A stretch of 64,000 nucleotides of DNA from positions 1 through 64,000 of the forward strand of contig CAVRAR010000009.1 in NCBI GenBank assembly GCA_963719005.1, read 5' to 3'. A program made the position numbers and the translations under genes. Positions 46,314-55,219 of this stretch are shown one piece after another (within the stretch, counting starts at the first letter, position 1; every line of letters begins with the position of its first letter). The notes below the pieces were generated by a model, which worked only from the letters and a program-made list of their open reading frames with translations, did not search any database and was not told where the DNA came from. The DNA is from G963675935 sp963719005 (GTDB taxonomy: Bacteria > Planctomycetota > Planctomycetia > Pirellulales > Thermoguttaceae).

Positions 46314-47894
46314 ATGTTTTCACCTCGCGTCCACCGTGCCCTGGTTAGCGTAAGCGACAAGATGGGGCTCGCCGATTTCGCCCGAGGGCTTGTGGCCGCG
46401 GGCGTGCAGGTTTTCAGCACCGGCGGAACCCGAAAACACCTGGAAAACGAGGGCATCGCCGTCCGCGACGTCTCCGAATACACCGGCTTCCCGGAGATGA
46501 TGGACGGGCGGCTCAAAACCCTCCATCCGAAGGTCCACGGCGGCATCCTCTGCCGCCACGACAATCCCCAGGACATGCAGGCCTTGGCCGAACATGGCAT
46601 CCTCACCTTTGAACTGGTGGTGGTGAACCTCTATCCGTTCGAAGCCACCGTGACGCGGAAGGGGGTCACACAGGAGGAGGCCATCGAGCAGATCGACATC
46701 GGCGGGCCGACGCTGGTGCGGGCGGCGGCCAAGAACCACGCCTTCACCACCATCGCCACCCATGCAGCCCAGTATTCCGAAATCCTCGACCAGATAGCGG
46801 CCAACGGCTGCACGACGATCGAGCTGCGCCGCCGTTTGGCCGGCGAGGCATTTGCGCAAACCGCCCGATACGATCGCGCGATCGCCGACTTTTTCGCCAA
46901 GGGCGGAGTGGGGACCGGTGCCAAGGAGCCGTTTCCGGGCACGGTCACGATCGGCTTGACCCACAAAATGGGTCTCCGCTACGGCGAGAACCCGCATCAG
47001 CAGGCCGCCCTCTATTCGCGGTCTGACAACCACGGGGCGAACGTGGTGGCCGCGCGGCAATTGCACGGCAAAGAACTCTCCTACAACAATCTCCTCGACC
47101 TCGACAGCGCGCTGGCGATCGTGCGTCAGTTCTCGGTGCCAGCGGCGGTGGTGATCAAGCACAACAATCCATGTGGCGCGGCCGTCGGCGATACGCTTGT
47201 CGCGGCCTTGCAACGGGCGATGGAGGGCGACCCGCAGAGCGCTTTCGGCTCGGTGCTCGGCCTGAACCGCACGGTGGACGCCGCCACGGCCGACGCGCTG
47301 GCCGCGCCAGGGCTCTTTATCGAAGCGATCGTTGCCCCCCATTATGATGACGACGCCCTGCAAATCCTTACGACGAAGCCGAAATGGAAGAACAACGTGC
47401 GGCTGATGGAGGTCGGCGAATTGGGGCGGTCGCAGCCGCATTGGACGTTCCGCTACCTCGACGGCGGCATGTTGATGCAGCAGGCCGATGTGGCCGTCGA
47501 TCCCGAGAACGAGTGGCAAGTCGTCACCGAGGCCAAGCCCGGCGAAAAACAGATATCGGATCTCAGATTTGCGTGGGAGATGGTGCGGCACGTCAAATCG
47601 AACGCCATTGTGCTCTGCAAGGATGAAATGCTGCTCGGCGCCGGCGCCGGCCAGATGAGCCGCGTCGATTCGGTCGAGATTGCCGTGAAGAAGGCGGGCG
47701 AGCGGTCGAAGGGCTCGGTCATGGGTTCCGACGCCTTCTTCCCCTTCCCCGACTCGATCGACACAGCCGCCGCCGCCGGCGTGGTCGCCATCATTCAGCC
47801 TGGCGGCTCGAAAAACGACGCCGACGCCGTAGCCGCCTGCAATCGCCACGGCATCTCCATGATCTTCACCGGCCGCCGGCATTTCAAGCACTAG
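46314..47894 (+). CDS. purH: bifunctional AICAR transformylase / IMP cyclohydrolase PurH
   Basis: A 526-residue enzyme catalysing the last two steps of IMP synthesis. The N-terminal cyclohydrolase (MGS-like) domain shows RALVSVSDKMGLADFARGL, STGGTRKHLENEGI, PEMMDGRLKTLHPKVHGGIL and DIGGPTLVRAAAKNH. The C-terminal transformylase has LRYGENPHQQAALY, VVIKHNNPCGAA and the end motif AIIQPGGSKNDADAV-like, FTGRRHFKH. The start at 46314 follows GGGAG and yields the canonical N-terminus. Its stop codon TAG (47892-47894) is where an IS630 element has inserted without changing the protein. Confidence 0.96.
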   Translation: MFSPRVHRALVSVSDKMGLADFARGLVAAGVQVFSTGGTRKHLENEGIAVRDVSEYTGFPEMMDGRLKTLHPKVHGGILCRHDNPQDMQALAEHGILTFELVVVNLYPFEATVTRKGVTQEEAIEQIDIGGPTLVRAAAKNHAFTTIATHAAQYSEILDQIAANGCTTIELRRRLAGEAFAQTARYDRAIADFFAKGGVGTGAKEPFPGTVTIGLTHKMGLRYGENPHQQAALYSRSDNHGANVVAARQLHGKELSYNNLLDLDSALAIVRQFSVPAAVVIKHNNPCGAAVGDTLVAALQRAMEGDPQSAFGSVLGLNRTVDAATADALAAPGLFIEAIVAPHYDDDALQILTTKPKWKNNVRLMEVGELGRSQPHWTFRYLDGGMLMQQADVAVDPENEWQVVTEAKPGEKQISDLRFAWEMVRHVKSNAIVLCKDEMLLGAGAGQMSRVDSVEIAVKKAGERSKGSVMGSDAFFPFPDSIDTAAAAGVVAIIQPGGSKNDADAVAACNRHGISMIFTGRRHFKH

Positions 47895-47972
47895 AGCAGT
47901 TCCACGGTAGGTCTAGCGCATTCTGGGCGAACTCGGTAAATTGGGTTCATCTCACTCAAGGAGGTGACCCTG

Positions 47973-48320
47973 ATGAAACCGTACGATGCGGAGTTTCGCG
48001 GCGAAGTGCTCGCCGCGTGCGATACGAACGAAGAGCGGCGCGTGATCGCGCTGCGTTTCAAAGTTTCAGAATCTTGGGTGCGGCGCATCCAGCAACAACG
48101 TCGCGAGACCGGCCAAGTGGCGCCAAAGAAGGCGGCTCCGCGTCAGCCCGCGTGGCATGCTTGGGCAGACTGGCTCGTCGCCAAGATCGCGGCTCGGCCC
48201 GACATCTATCTGCGCGAACTGCAAGCCGATTTGAAGCGGGAGCGCGGCGAAGAGGTTTGCCTGGGAACGCTTTGCGCCGCATGCCAAGCGCTCAAGCAGT
48301 CGCGAAAAAAAAGACGCTGA
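47973..48320 (+). CDS. IS630 transposase, upstream HTH frame
   Basis: A 115-residue HTH half of an IS630 transposase (MKPYDAEFRGEVLAACDTNE, then ALRFKVSESWVRRIQQQRR and ARPDIYLRELQADLKRERGE). The start at 47973 follows AAGGAGGTG. Its last codons run over eight consecutive A residues (about 48305-48312), a slippery site from which a -1 shift enters the catalytic frame. Confidence 0.88.
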   Translation: MKPYDAEFRGEVLAACDTNEERRVIALRFKVSESWVRRIQQQRRETGQVAPKKAAPRQPAWHAWADWLVAKIAARPDIYLRELQADLKRERGEEVCLGTLCAACQALKQSRKKRR

Positions 48321-48913
48321 TTGCCAGCGAACAGGATCGCCCCGATGTGGTTGAGCAGCGCGCGGCATGGCGCGCTTCGCAGGAGTCGATCGATCCCGCC
48401 AAAGTCGTTTTCATCGATGAAACGTGGGCTAAATCCAACATGACCCGCACCTACGGCCGCTCGGAACTCGGCACGCGTTTGCTGGAAAAAACTCCTTGCG
48501 GACGTTGGCAGACGACGACTTTTTTGGGCGCATTGCGGGCCGAGGGATTCATCGCTCCGCTTACCGTGGAAGGCGGCATCAACGGCGAACTGTTCCGCGC
48601 CTGGGTCGAGCAACATCTGGCACCGGCCTTGAAACCTGGCGACATCGTGGTGATGGACAATCTCTCCAGCCACAAGGTGGCTGGAGTTCGCAAAGCCATC
48701 GAAGCGGCCGGTGCCGAGCTGCGCTACCTGCCCCCGTACTCGCCGGACCTGAACCCCATCGAGTTGGCGTTTTCCAAGTTCAAAAAGTTGCTCCGTGACG
48801 GAGGCGAACGGACCGTCGATAAGCTATGGAAACTCTGCGGCAGCATCCTCGACCAATTCACGGAATCCGAGTGCCGAAACTATTTTCAACACTGCGGATA
48901 CCGCTACACCTAA
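48302..48913 (+). CDS. IS630 transposase, catalytic DDE frame (reached by -1 frameshift)
   Basis: About 200 residues with the Tc1/IS630 DDE domain: KVVFIDETWAKSNM (first D), DIVVMDNLSSHKVAGV (second D) and YSPDLNPIELAFSKFKKLL (third acid, E). It has no good start of its own and joins the upstream frame at the A8 tract, so the functional product is probably a single frameshift fusion. Coordinates mark the open region, not a true initiation site. Confidence 0.85.
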   Translation, partial: AKKKTLIASEQDRPDVVEQRAAWRASQESIDPAKVVFIDETWAKSNMTRTYGRSELGTRLLEKTPCGRWQTTTFLGALRAEGFIAPLTVEGGINGELFRAWVEQHLAPALKPGDIVVMDNLSSHKVAGVRKAIEAAGAELRYLPPYSPDLNPIELAFSKFKKLLRDGGERTVDKLWKLCGSILDQFTESECRNYFQHCGYRYT

Positions 48914-48948
48914 AATGAAACCGCTCTAGCTCATGCTTTTGGGATCCC

Positions 48949-51435
48949 CTAATCGTCGTAAGGTCCCAAGAACCGTTCGCCATTGAAGTGGATCATGTGG
49001 GATGGGGCGTCAGCGACCCACACTTCTGTTTCCCACGAAATATCGCCGAGGTACTTGACCATTGCGGACCGATCCAAGAAGGCGGTGACAAAGACAAGCC
49101 CCGCCGTGCAGTCTGCGAACAGCCGTTTCAATTCATCTCGTCGTTTGCCGTCCACTGGCCCGTGACTTGTTACGGCTTCGATTAGCACAAGCCATTTCTT
49201 CTTCACGTGATAAATCACCACGTCGGGCATTTTGCCGTGCAAATCGACTCTACCTCCCAACCGCGCGAGCGCGGCCGCATCGAAGTAGGCCCATTTTGTA
49301 TCCGTGTCGCCAATGTAGATTGGCTTGCCGCCGGGAGTGAATCGCGGACAAAACTCCTCGATGATTTCCTTGATCAACACGTTTTGACCACCGGGAGATA
49401 GGTCGATCTTTTCGCCCGTGGCGAGCGACAATGGAATTCTCGCCATGTTGCGTTCCCTGGCATAGCGTGCCTTGAGGGTTTCGACCGACGATAGCCAAGA
49501 GCGAAGGTTCTTTTCCCATGCCTTCGTTCCGTAGGTGCGCAGCAACTCTATCGCCCCTTTTTCAACTTGGTAAACAGTCTTCCCGCTATTGATAGGCCGG
49601 GAAGGCTCGTCGGGATTCGCCATTAGGATTCCGGCTTCCACGAGTTGGTGGACCGTCTGCCGTCTGACCGTTTCACGAGTGTTCGGCGCATATCGCTTGC
49701 CGTAGTGTTCGGCGAACCAATCCATGATTGGCGTGATGCCGCGAAGCGGGGCCGATGCTTTCCGCCACGTGGCATTGGGCGGCAAATCGAGCAACGCCAG
49801 CAACGTTAGGGCGGAACGCTCGTTCTGCTGAGCCTTCGGCAACCCAAGGGCCGCCAGGATCTCTTGCGCCTCTTCAACACGTTGTTTCACCTTGACGGGA
49901 TCATCGTCCGCCATGCTCAACTCCTCTCGGATAAGTGCGTCAAGCTCGTCTTGACTTGGAAAGGGATCGCCGATTCGGTTGCCGACACGATTCAACGTCG
50001 CTAGGTCGGGATACTTCAGACTTCGCAAGTCGCTCGCGTTCACCTGAGTATGCCCGCTGAACTGTCGGAAGTAGGCGTTGACCAGGGTCGAATTGAGATA
50101 GGCCGCCAATCCCTTTGCGAGCACACAGGGAAGGCCATTTCCTTTTCGATGGAAGTAATTCAAATGATTTTCAAAGCCGTAGTCATCGCCCGGCAGTCGG
50201 GATGGGTCGCAAACCGCCGCCGCAACTCGTCGCTTCTCTTCCTTCGCTGAGAACCGCTTGACCAGTACGTAGCTCCCGGCCGGAACCAGCAGGCTCTCCG
50301 TGTTGGGCGAGACAGCGAGGTAGTTTGGCTTCTTACCCGGCTTGGGCCAAACGATGTAGCCGTTCTCAAAGTGAACGGGGTAGAGCAGGGGGACGGTCTT
50401 TCCATTGCTTTCAAATGCCAGCGCCTCTTTCGCGCGGAAATCGACAACCCGTCCGGTAGACACCTGTATTCCCAGATCGTCAAGCGTCGCAGCAAGCCCC
50501 TGCACGCGCTCGGCGAAACGAATCCCGATGTCGTCAGGCACAACGCGAATCACCAAGTCGGGGTCATTTGGACTAACCAATTCATCGGGTGAGACTTCCC
50601 GCAAGCAAATGTCAGGATCTTCCGGGTTGGCGGAAGAAGAAACTACGGCTTTGTCCGCCACCTTGCCTTTGACTGCACGGAAAATCACGTTCTCTTGCAG
50701 AACGTCAGCATCCTTGAAGGCCGAGTTGCGGGACTCGAAAACGTGAACCCTGCGCAAGCGCATTTCGCGCAAGAAAGCTTCGCGAAACGGTCGGAAGTAA
50801 GGGCCGTTGCAGAAACTCCGAGGGGTAATGGCTATCATCTCGCCGTTTTCGTCAAGCAATCGAAAAACAAGCCAGAGAAAAGCCGTATAGAGGTTACTCG
50901 TCTCAATTCCTACGGATCGTAGAGCGCGGCGAGCGTCGGATTCGCTGCTCAGCTTGCGGTAAGGCGGGTTCATAATCGCACAGTCAAAGGCTGGACGCGC
51001 CGTTCCCCAAAGCGGGCAATCTCTCAGCACTTCAACGGCTGACCGAATGAAGTCGGCTTCAATCACATCAGCTTGAAACGCAACCCCGGCCGCTCGGCAT
51101 ACATCTCCGCAATCCTCGACCGTTTGGCGAAGATGCTCAGTCAAATGGTGATCGGCTTCATAGGCTGTCAGGTGAATCGACGATGGCCCATTGTCCGAGC
51201 TACAGGCACGGGTGATCCATGCTGCCGATAGACTGCCTACCCCAGCCCCAGGATCGAGCAAGCGGACTTTCCCGGTATTCGCTTCGGACAACTCGGCCAT
51301 GAAGCGGGCGATAGGGACCGGCGTAAAGAATTGGCCCATTACAGCCCGGCGCGTTGGGTCCATCCGCCTGCCAATATCCAGGCGAATCAAGTCCACCCGA
51401 TCAACTAGTCCGTTCTGGTCCAGAATTGCTGCCAT
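48949..51435 (-). CDS. single-chain type II restriction-modification enzyme (N6A methylase + BsuBI/PstI-like endonuclease)
   Basis: An 828-residue fusion. The N-terminal half is an Eco57I-like adenine methyltransferase: MGQFFTPVPIARFMAEL (motif X), VRLLDPGAGVGSLSAAW (motif I, SAM binding), and CAIMNPPYRKL (catalytic NPPY). A target-recognition-like middle follows. The C-terminus resembles BsuBI/PstI endonucleases: IYIGDTDTKWAYFDAAALAR, then MPDVVIYHVKKKWLVLIEAV and TSHGPVDGKRRDELKRL. PDVV and LIEAV provide the nuclease acidic residues. The start at 51435 is used since upstream residues are not protein-like. It is downstream of an IS630 copy, suggesting acquired DNA. The recognition site is unknown. 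Confidence 0.88.
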   Translation of the reverse strand: MAAILDQNGLVDRVDLIRLDIGRRMDPTRRAVMGQFFTPVPIARFMAELSEANTGKVRLLDPGAGVGSLSAAWITRACSSDNGPSSIHLTAYEADHHLTEHLRQTVEDCGDVCRAAGVAFQADVIEADFIRSAVEVLRDCPLWGTARPAFDCAIMNPPYRKLSSESDARRALRSVGIETSNLYTAFLWLVFRLLDENGEMIAITPRSFCNGPYFRPFREAFLREMRLRRVHVFESRNSAFKDADVLQENVIFRAVKGKVADKAVVSSSANPEDPDICLREVSPDELVSPNDPDLVIRVVPDDIGIRFAERVQGLAATLDDLGIQVSTGRVVDFRAKEALAFESNGKTVPLLYPVHFENGYIVWPKPGKKPNYLAVSPNTESLLVPAGSYVLVKRFSAKEEKRRVAAAVCDPSRLPGDDYGFENHLNYFHRKGNGLPCVLAKGLAAYLNSTLVNAYFRQFSGHTQVNASDLRSLKYPDLATLNRVGNRIGDPFPSQDELDALIREELSMADDDPVKVKQRVEEAQEILAALGLPKAQQNERSALTLLALLDLPPNATWRKASAPLRGITPIMDWFAEHYGKRYAPNTRETVRRQTVHQLVEAGILMANPDEPSRPINSGKTVYQVEKGAIELLRTYGTKAWEKNLRSWLSSVETLKARYARERNMARIPLSLATGEKIDLSPGGQNVLIKEIIEEFCPRFTPGGKPIYIGDTDTKWAYFDAAALARLGGRVDLHGKMPDVVIYHVKKKWLVLIEAVTSHGPVDGKRRDELKRLFADCTAGLVFVTAFLDRSAMVKYLGDISWETEVWVADAPSHMIHFNGERFLGPYDD

Positions 51436-51845
51436 GCGAGTTCCACCCGGAAAGAGACAATTGTATCCGATGGGCTTGGGGTTGTGCAGCAGTACAGTTC
51501 GGCAGCACAAATGTGGAGAGATCGGAGGTTTTGCCCGACGCTCCCATCTGTTAACCTTGAGTAACAACGGAGGCGCCCGCCTGGGAAAACCGACTCCTTT
51601 GGAACAATCGAAGCGTCCCTAAGGACGTCTTGTCTCGTCTGCGTACCCACACTTAACCGCTGGCCACACAAACACTTACATCGCGCCGCCAAACAAGCGC
51701 AGACGAATCGCCCCGCTGCTGGTACAATTAAATGCTTATGCATGGAAAGAAAGGGACGACACTCGTCTGACGAAACTTCCCGAGCGGCTCATCCGGCCCG
51801 ACCGCCACGAGTTCGATTCCCAGCAGGCATTTTGGCGATTCCTGT
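51436..51845. other. intergenic region between the restriction-modification gene and rpe
   Basis: No gene is supported in this 410-base divergent gap, which must hold both promoters. A GAGTTCGATTCCCAGCAGG string at 51808 resembles a tRNA 3' half but lacks a pairing T-stem. Confidence 0.5.
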
Positions 51846-52550
51846 ATGTCCAGTTCGCAGATCCTTGCTGATTTGCACGCGGCGTCGCCGACGGTGGCGC
51901 CGTCGCTGTTGGCCTGCGACTTCGCGGAGCTACGCGAAGAAATTCGCCGCGTCGAACGGGCCGGGGCGAAGCTGCTGCACCTGGACATCATGGACGGCCA
52001 CTTCGTGCCCAATCTGAGCTTCGGGCTGCCGGTGGTCGAGGCCGTCCGCCGCTCGACAAGCCTGCCGCTGGACGTTCATCTGATGATTTCCGAGCCCGGC
52101 CGCTATGTAAAGCGGTTCCGCAAGGCGGGCGCCGACCTGCTGACGATCCACATCGAAGTGGCGCCCGATCCTCGGCCGCTGTTGGATGAGATCCATTCGC
52201 TGGGCGCGGTGGCGGGCATCTCGTTGAACCCGCCCACTCCGGTCGATGTCCTCGACGATTACCTCGATTTCTGCGACGTCGTCTTGGTGATGAGCGTCAT
52301 GCCGGGCTTTGGCGGGCAGGAGTTCGAGATCGAGGCGCTGGAGAAGCTCCGCCATTTGCGGGCCGCGGCCGGCTCGCGTCTGCTGCTGTCGGTCGACGGC
52401 GGAGTGAACCTCGACACCGTCGGCTCGTGCTCCGCCGCCGGCGCCGACCTGTTCGTCACCGGCTCGGCTCTGTTTTCGCAACCACATTACGGCCGGTTCA
52501 TCGACGAGATGACCGGCATTGCCAGATCAGTGAAGGAAGTGCGGGTTTAG
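51846..52550 (+). CDS. rpe: ribulose-phosphate 3-epimerase
   Basis: A 234-residue TIM-barrel enzyme interconverting ribulose 5-phosphate and xylulose 5-phosphate in the pentose phosphate pathway. Family signatures: APSLLACDFAELREEI, LLHLDIMDGHFVPNLSFG (catalytic Asp, metal His), LPLDVHLMISEPGRYV, VMSVMPGFGGQEFEIEALEK and the second Asp in LLSVDGGVNLDTV. It starts at ATG 51846, with the next gene beginning four bases after its stop. Confidence 0.95.
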   Translation: MSSSQILADLHAASPTVAPSLLACDFAELREEIRRVERAGAKLLHLDIMDGHFVPNLSFGLPVVEAVRRSTSLPLDVHLMISEPGRYVKRFRKAGADLLTIHIEVAPDPRPLLDEIHSLGAVAGISLNPPTPVDVLDDYLDFCDVVLVMSVMPGFGGQEFEIEALEKLRHLRAAAGSRLLLSVDGGVNLDTVGSCSAAGADLFVTGSALFSQPHYGRFIDEMTGIARSVKEVRV

Positions 52551-52554
52551 AAGT

Positions 52555-53146
52555 ATGGTCCAGATAGTGTTGATTCGTCCGGGCTCCACCGACTATGACG
52601 TGCAAGAACGGATCCTGGGGAGCTTGGATATTCCGCTGAACGAGCAGCGGCCTGGCCGAGGTCGCCGCGACGGTGGAGCAAGTCCGCGACAAGGGGATGG
52701 AGATGATTTTCGCGCCCGTTTCGCAGCCGTCGCTGCAAACGGCCCAAGTCATCGCCAAGGCCTTGAAGATCAAGCTGAAGAAGATCGAGCGGTTGGAAAA
52801 CCTCAACCAAGGGCTGTGGCAGGGGATGCTCGTCGAGGACGTGCGGCACAAGCAGCCGAAGGTCTATCGCCAGTGGCAGGAGCAGCCGGAACACGTTTGC
52901 CCGCCCGAAGGCGAGATGCTCGGAGACGCCGACGAACGGGTGCGCAACGCCATCGTGAAACTGTTGAAGCGCCGCAAGGAGGGGGTGATCGGGCTGGTGC
53001 TGCCCGAGCCGCTCTTGAGCCTCGCCCGCCGCTTCATCACGCACGGCGCCCTGGGCGATTTGTGGAAAGCGCCCAACGGGCACGGACGGTTCGAGGTCCT
53101 CGACGTGGCCCCCGACGAGGTCGTGGCCGCGAAGCGCGTGAAGTAA
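52555..53146 (+). CDS. histidine-phosphatase-fold protein without catalytic His, one frameshift
   Basis: Joined frames give about 195 residues of the phosphoglycerate-mutase-like fold: VQIVLIRPGSTDYDVQERIL, SLDIPLNEQ, SQPSLQTAQVIAKALKIK and LENLNQGLWQGM. The phospho-acceptor RHG motif of active enzymes reads RPG, and the second His near VSHG reads LPEPLLS, so phosphatase or mutase chemistry is unlikely. It may be regulatory or structural. A one-base insertion near 52648 separates the first 30 residues from the rest and looks like a sequence error. It starts four bases after rpe. Confidence 0.7.
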
Positions 53147-53248
53147 GAATGATGAATGATGAGTGATGAATGACGAATCGAAGACTACCATAGAATAGGG
53201 TGCCCGCAGTTTTACCTCTGCATTCATCATTCAACATTCATCATTCCC
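53147..53248. repeat. GATGAATGA / TCATCATTC inverted repeat leader of accD
   Basis: AATGATGAATGATGAGTGAT at 53150 is mirrored by ATTCATCATTCAACATTCAT ending about 53248. The right arm ends 12 bases before accD, so the accD leader is repeat-derived. The same pattern is at 55796-55875. Confidence 0.8.
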
Positions 53249-53259
53249 GAGAGAAACCC

Positions 53260-54112
53260 ATGCCAGCAGAGTCTGCCGATCTGAGTGGTTGGAAGAATCA
53301 GTTGAAGCGTCCCAAGCGCGGCGTGCCGGAGGGACTTTGGAAGCGTTGTCCCGGCTGCCAGGCGACGATTTTCCGCAAGGAGGCGGAGAAGCGGCTGGGC
53401 GTTTGCCCCGAGTGCGACTATCACTGGTACGTGCCCGCCCGGCAGCGCATCGCCCAGGTGCTCGACGAAGGGACGTTCGAGGAATGGGACGCCAACCTCG
53501 AACCGGCCGACCCGCTGGAGTTCGTCGACAGCAAGCCCTATCCGAAGCGGATCGAAGAGGAGCAGCGGCGCACGGGTCTGCGCGAGGCGGCCGTGACGGG
53601 GGCGGGCATGATCCGCGGCCGCCGCGTCGCCTTCGGCGTGACCGATTCCGCCTTCATCATGGGCAGCATGGGCTCGGTCGTCGGCGAGAAGCTCACCCGC
53701 GCCATCGAACGCGCCACCGAGCAGCAATTGCCGCTGATCATCGTTTCGGGCTCGGGCGGCGGCGCCCGCATGCACGAAGGGCTGCTCTCGCTGATGCAGA
53801 TGGCGAAGGTTTCGGCGGCGTTGGCCCGGCACGACACCGCCGGCGGGCTGTTCATCTCGGTGCTTGACCAATCCGACGATGGGCGGCGTGGCGGCAAGCT
53901 TCGCCTCGTTGGGCGACGTCGTGTTTGCCGAGCCTCGCGCCCTGATCGGCTTCGCCGGCCCGCGGACCATCAAGGCCACCATTCGCATCGAGTTGCCCAA
54001 GGGCTTCCAGACCAGCGAGTTTCTGCTGGAGCACGGCTTCATCGACCGCATCGTCCGTCGCCAAGACCTGCAAAGCGAACTGGCCAGAACCATCGACTAC
54101 TGCGGAAAGTAG
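53260..54112 (+). CDS. accD: acetyl-CoA carboxylase carboxyltransferase subunit beta, one frameshift
   Basis: Joined frames give about 283 residues. AccD forms malonyl-CoA for fatty-acid synthesis together with AccA. The N-terminal four-Cys zinc ribbon is LWKRCPGCQATIF and LGVCPECDYHWYVP. The carboxyltransferase core has DSAFIMGSMGSVVGEKLTRA, IIVSGSGGGARMHEGLLSLM, PTMGGVAASFASLGDV and AEPRALIGFAGPRTIK. A single extra T near 53864 (GTGCTTGACC, where GTGCTGACC is expected) breaks the frame. As accD is normally essential this is almost certainly a sequence error. accA is not in the window. Confidence 0.93.
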
Positions 54113-54217
54113 TAGGCAGTGGGCAGTCGGCAGTGGGCAGTGGGCAGTGCAAAACCGCAAGTGGTTTTCCGGCGAATGCCGACTGCCGACTGCCCACTGC
54201 CGACTGCCGACTCTCCC
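54113..54217. repeat. GCAGTGGGCAGTCGGCAGT inverted repeat
   Basis: AGGCAGTGGGCAGTCGGCAG at 54114 is mirrored by GCCGACTGCCGACTGCCCAC near 54180-54212. The spacer reads CAAAACCGCAAGTGGTTTTC. The block runs from the accD stop to the ATG of the kinase gene. Confidence 0.8.
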
Positions 54218-55089
54218 ATGCCACTGTTCGACCACCTAAAAACGATCCTCTCCAGCAGCGGGCACTTGAACGTGTCGAAACGCTTCGTGCTGTTGCACGA
54301 GGCGATTTCCGGCACGATGTCGAGCTTCTACATGGCCCGCGATCTGCGGACGGACATGGTGGTCGGCCTGAAGATTCTCGATGCGAAGAAGACGGCGGCC
54401 TTCGAGGCGCGATTCAAAGGGCTCAACAAGCCGTCCGAGGGCGAGATCGCGCTTCAATTCAAACATCCGAACATCGTCGAAACCATGGAGTTCGGCCTGA
54501 CGACCGACGGGGCCCCGTACCTGGTGATGGAATTTCTCGAAGGGCCCAACCTGAACACCGCGCTGGCGGCCCGCGACCCTGCCTGAAGGGCCGTCGCGTG
54601 CATTTCATCCGCGACGCCGCCAAGGCCATCGCCGCTGTTCACGAGGCCGGATTCATTCACCGCGACATCTGCCCGCGGAACTTCCTGATGACGAACAAAC
54701 GCCAAGACCTGAAGTTGATCGACTTCGGTTTGACGGTGCCGGCCACGCCGTTGTTCATGCAGCCGGGCAATCGGACGGGCACGCCCAACTACATGGCCCC
54801 CGAGTTGGTCCGCCGCCGCTCGACCGATCAGCGGCTCGACGTTTTCGCCTTCGGCGTGACGGCCTACGAGTTTTGCTCGTTCGAGTTGCCCTGGCTGCGC
54901 GGCACGACCGGCATGGCGGCCATGGCCCACGATCAGCCGCCGACCGACATCCACCAGTACTGTCCCGACATCCACCCGCAGTTGGCCAAGGCGATCCACG
55001 CCTGCATCGAGCCGGAGGTGAGCAAGCGTTGTCCGTCGATGGAGGAGTTCCTGCAGATGATCCGAAAAGTGCCGGAAGACGCGGCTTGA
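54218..55089 (+). CDS. serine/threonine protein kinase, one frameshift
   Basis: Joined frames give about 290 residues of a Hanks-type kinase domain without a membrane anchor. The ATP-site Lys is in VVGLKILDAKK; EIALQFKHPNIVETMEFG follows. The catalytic loop is FIHRDICPRNFL, the DFG segment LKLIDFGLTV and the APE-like TPNYMAPELVRR. A frame change near 54578 separates the N- and C-lobes and is probably a sequence error, as all kinase motifs are present. The repeat at 54113-54217 abuts the ATG, leaving no recognisable ribosome site. Target unknown. Confidence 0.82.
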
Positions 55090-55219
55090 AGAGACTCTTC
55101 CACGGGCATCGTTTAGCCGCGCCCCGAAGGGAAGCGATGGCTGCTGTCACGATACCGCTTGTCCCTCTTGTGGATCGCCATCGGAGGGAGTACCATAAGA
55201 GAGCGGAGGAGACATCGTT

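Larger units (their letters stand above)
47894..48926 (+). mobile_element. IS630-family element inserted at the purH stop codon
   Basis: The 1033-base element starts GAGCAGTTCCA at 47894 and ends TGAAACCGCTC at 48926, imperfect inverted ends. It is flanked by TA at 47892-47893 and 48927-48928, the TA duplication characteristic of IS630/Tc1 elements. The left TA is the TA of the purH stop, and the element's first G completes TAG, so the stop is preserved. It carries two overlapping transposase frames. Confidence 0.9.

Noticed and set aside
51800..51830. tRNA-like or att-like string GTTCGATTCCCAGCAGG upstream of rpe
   Set aside because: The T-loop-like text has no complementary 5' half of the T-stem and no cloverleaf could be drawn; no second copy was noticed that would define an integration site.
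53850..53880. Programmed frameshift in accD
   Set aside because: There is no slippery heptamer; the break is one extra T in a non-repetitive context, and similar breaks occur in many unrelated genes, so sequence error is simpler.
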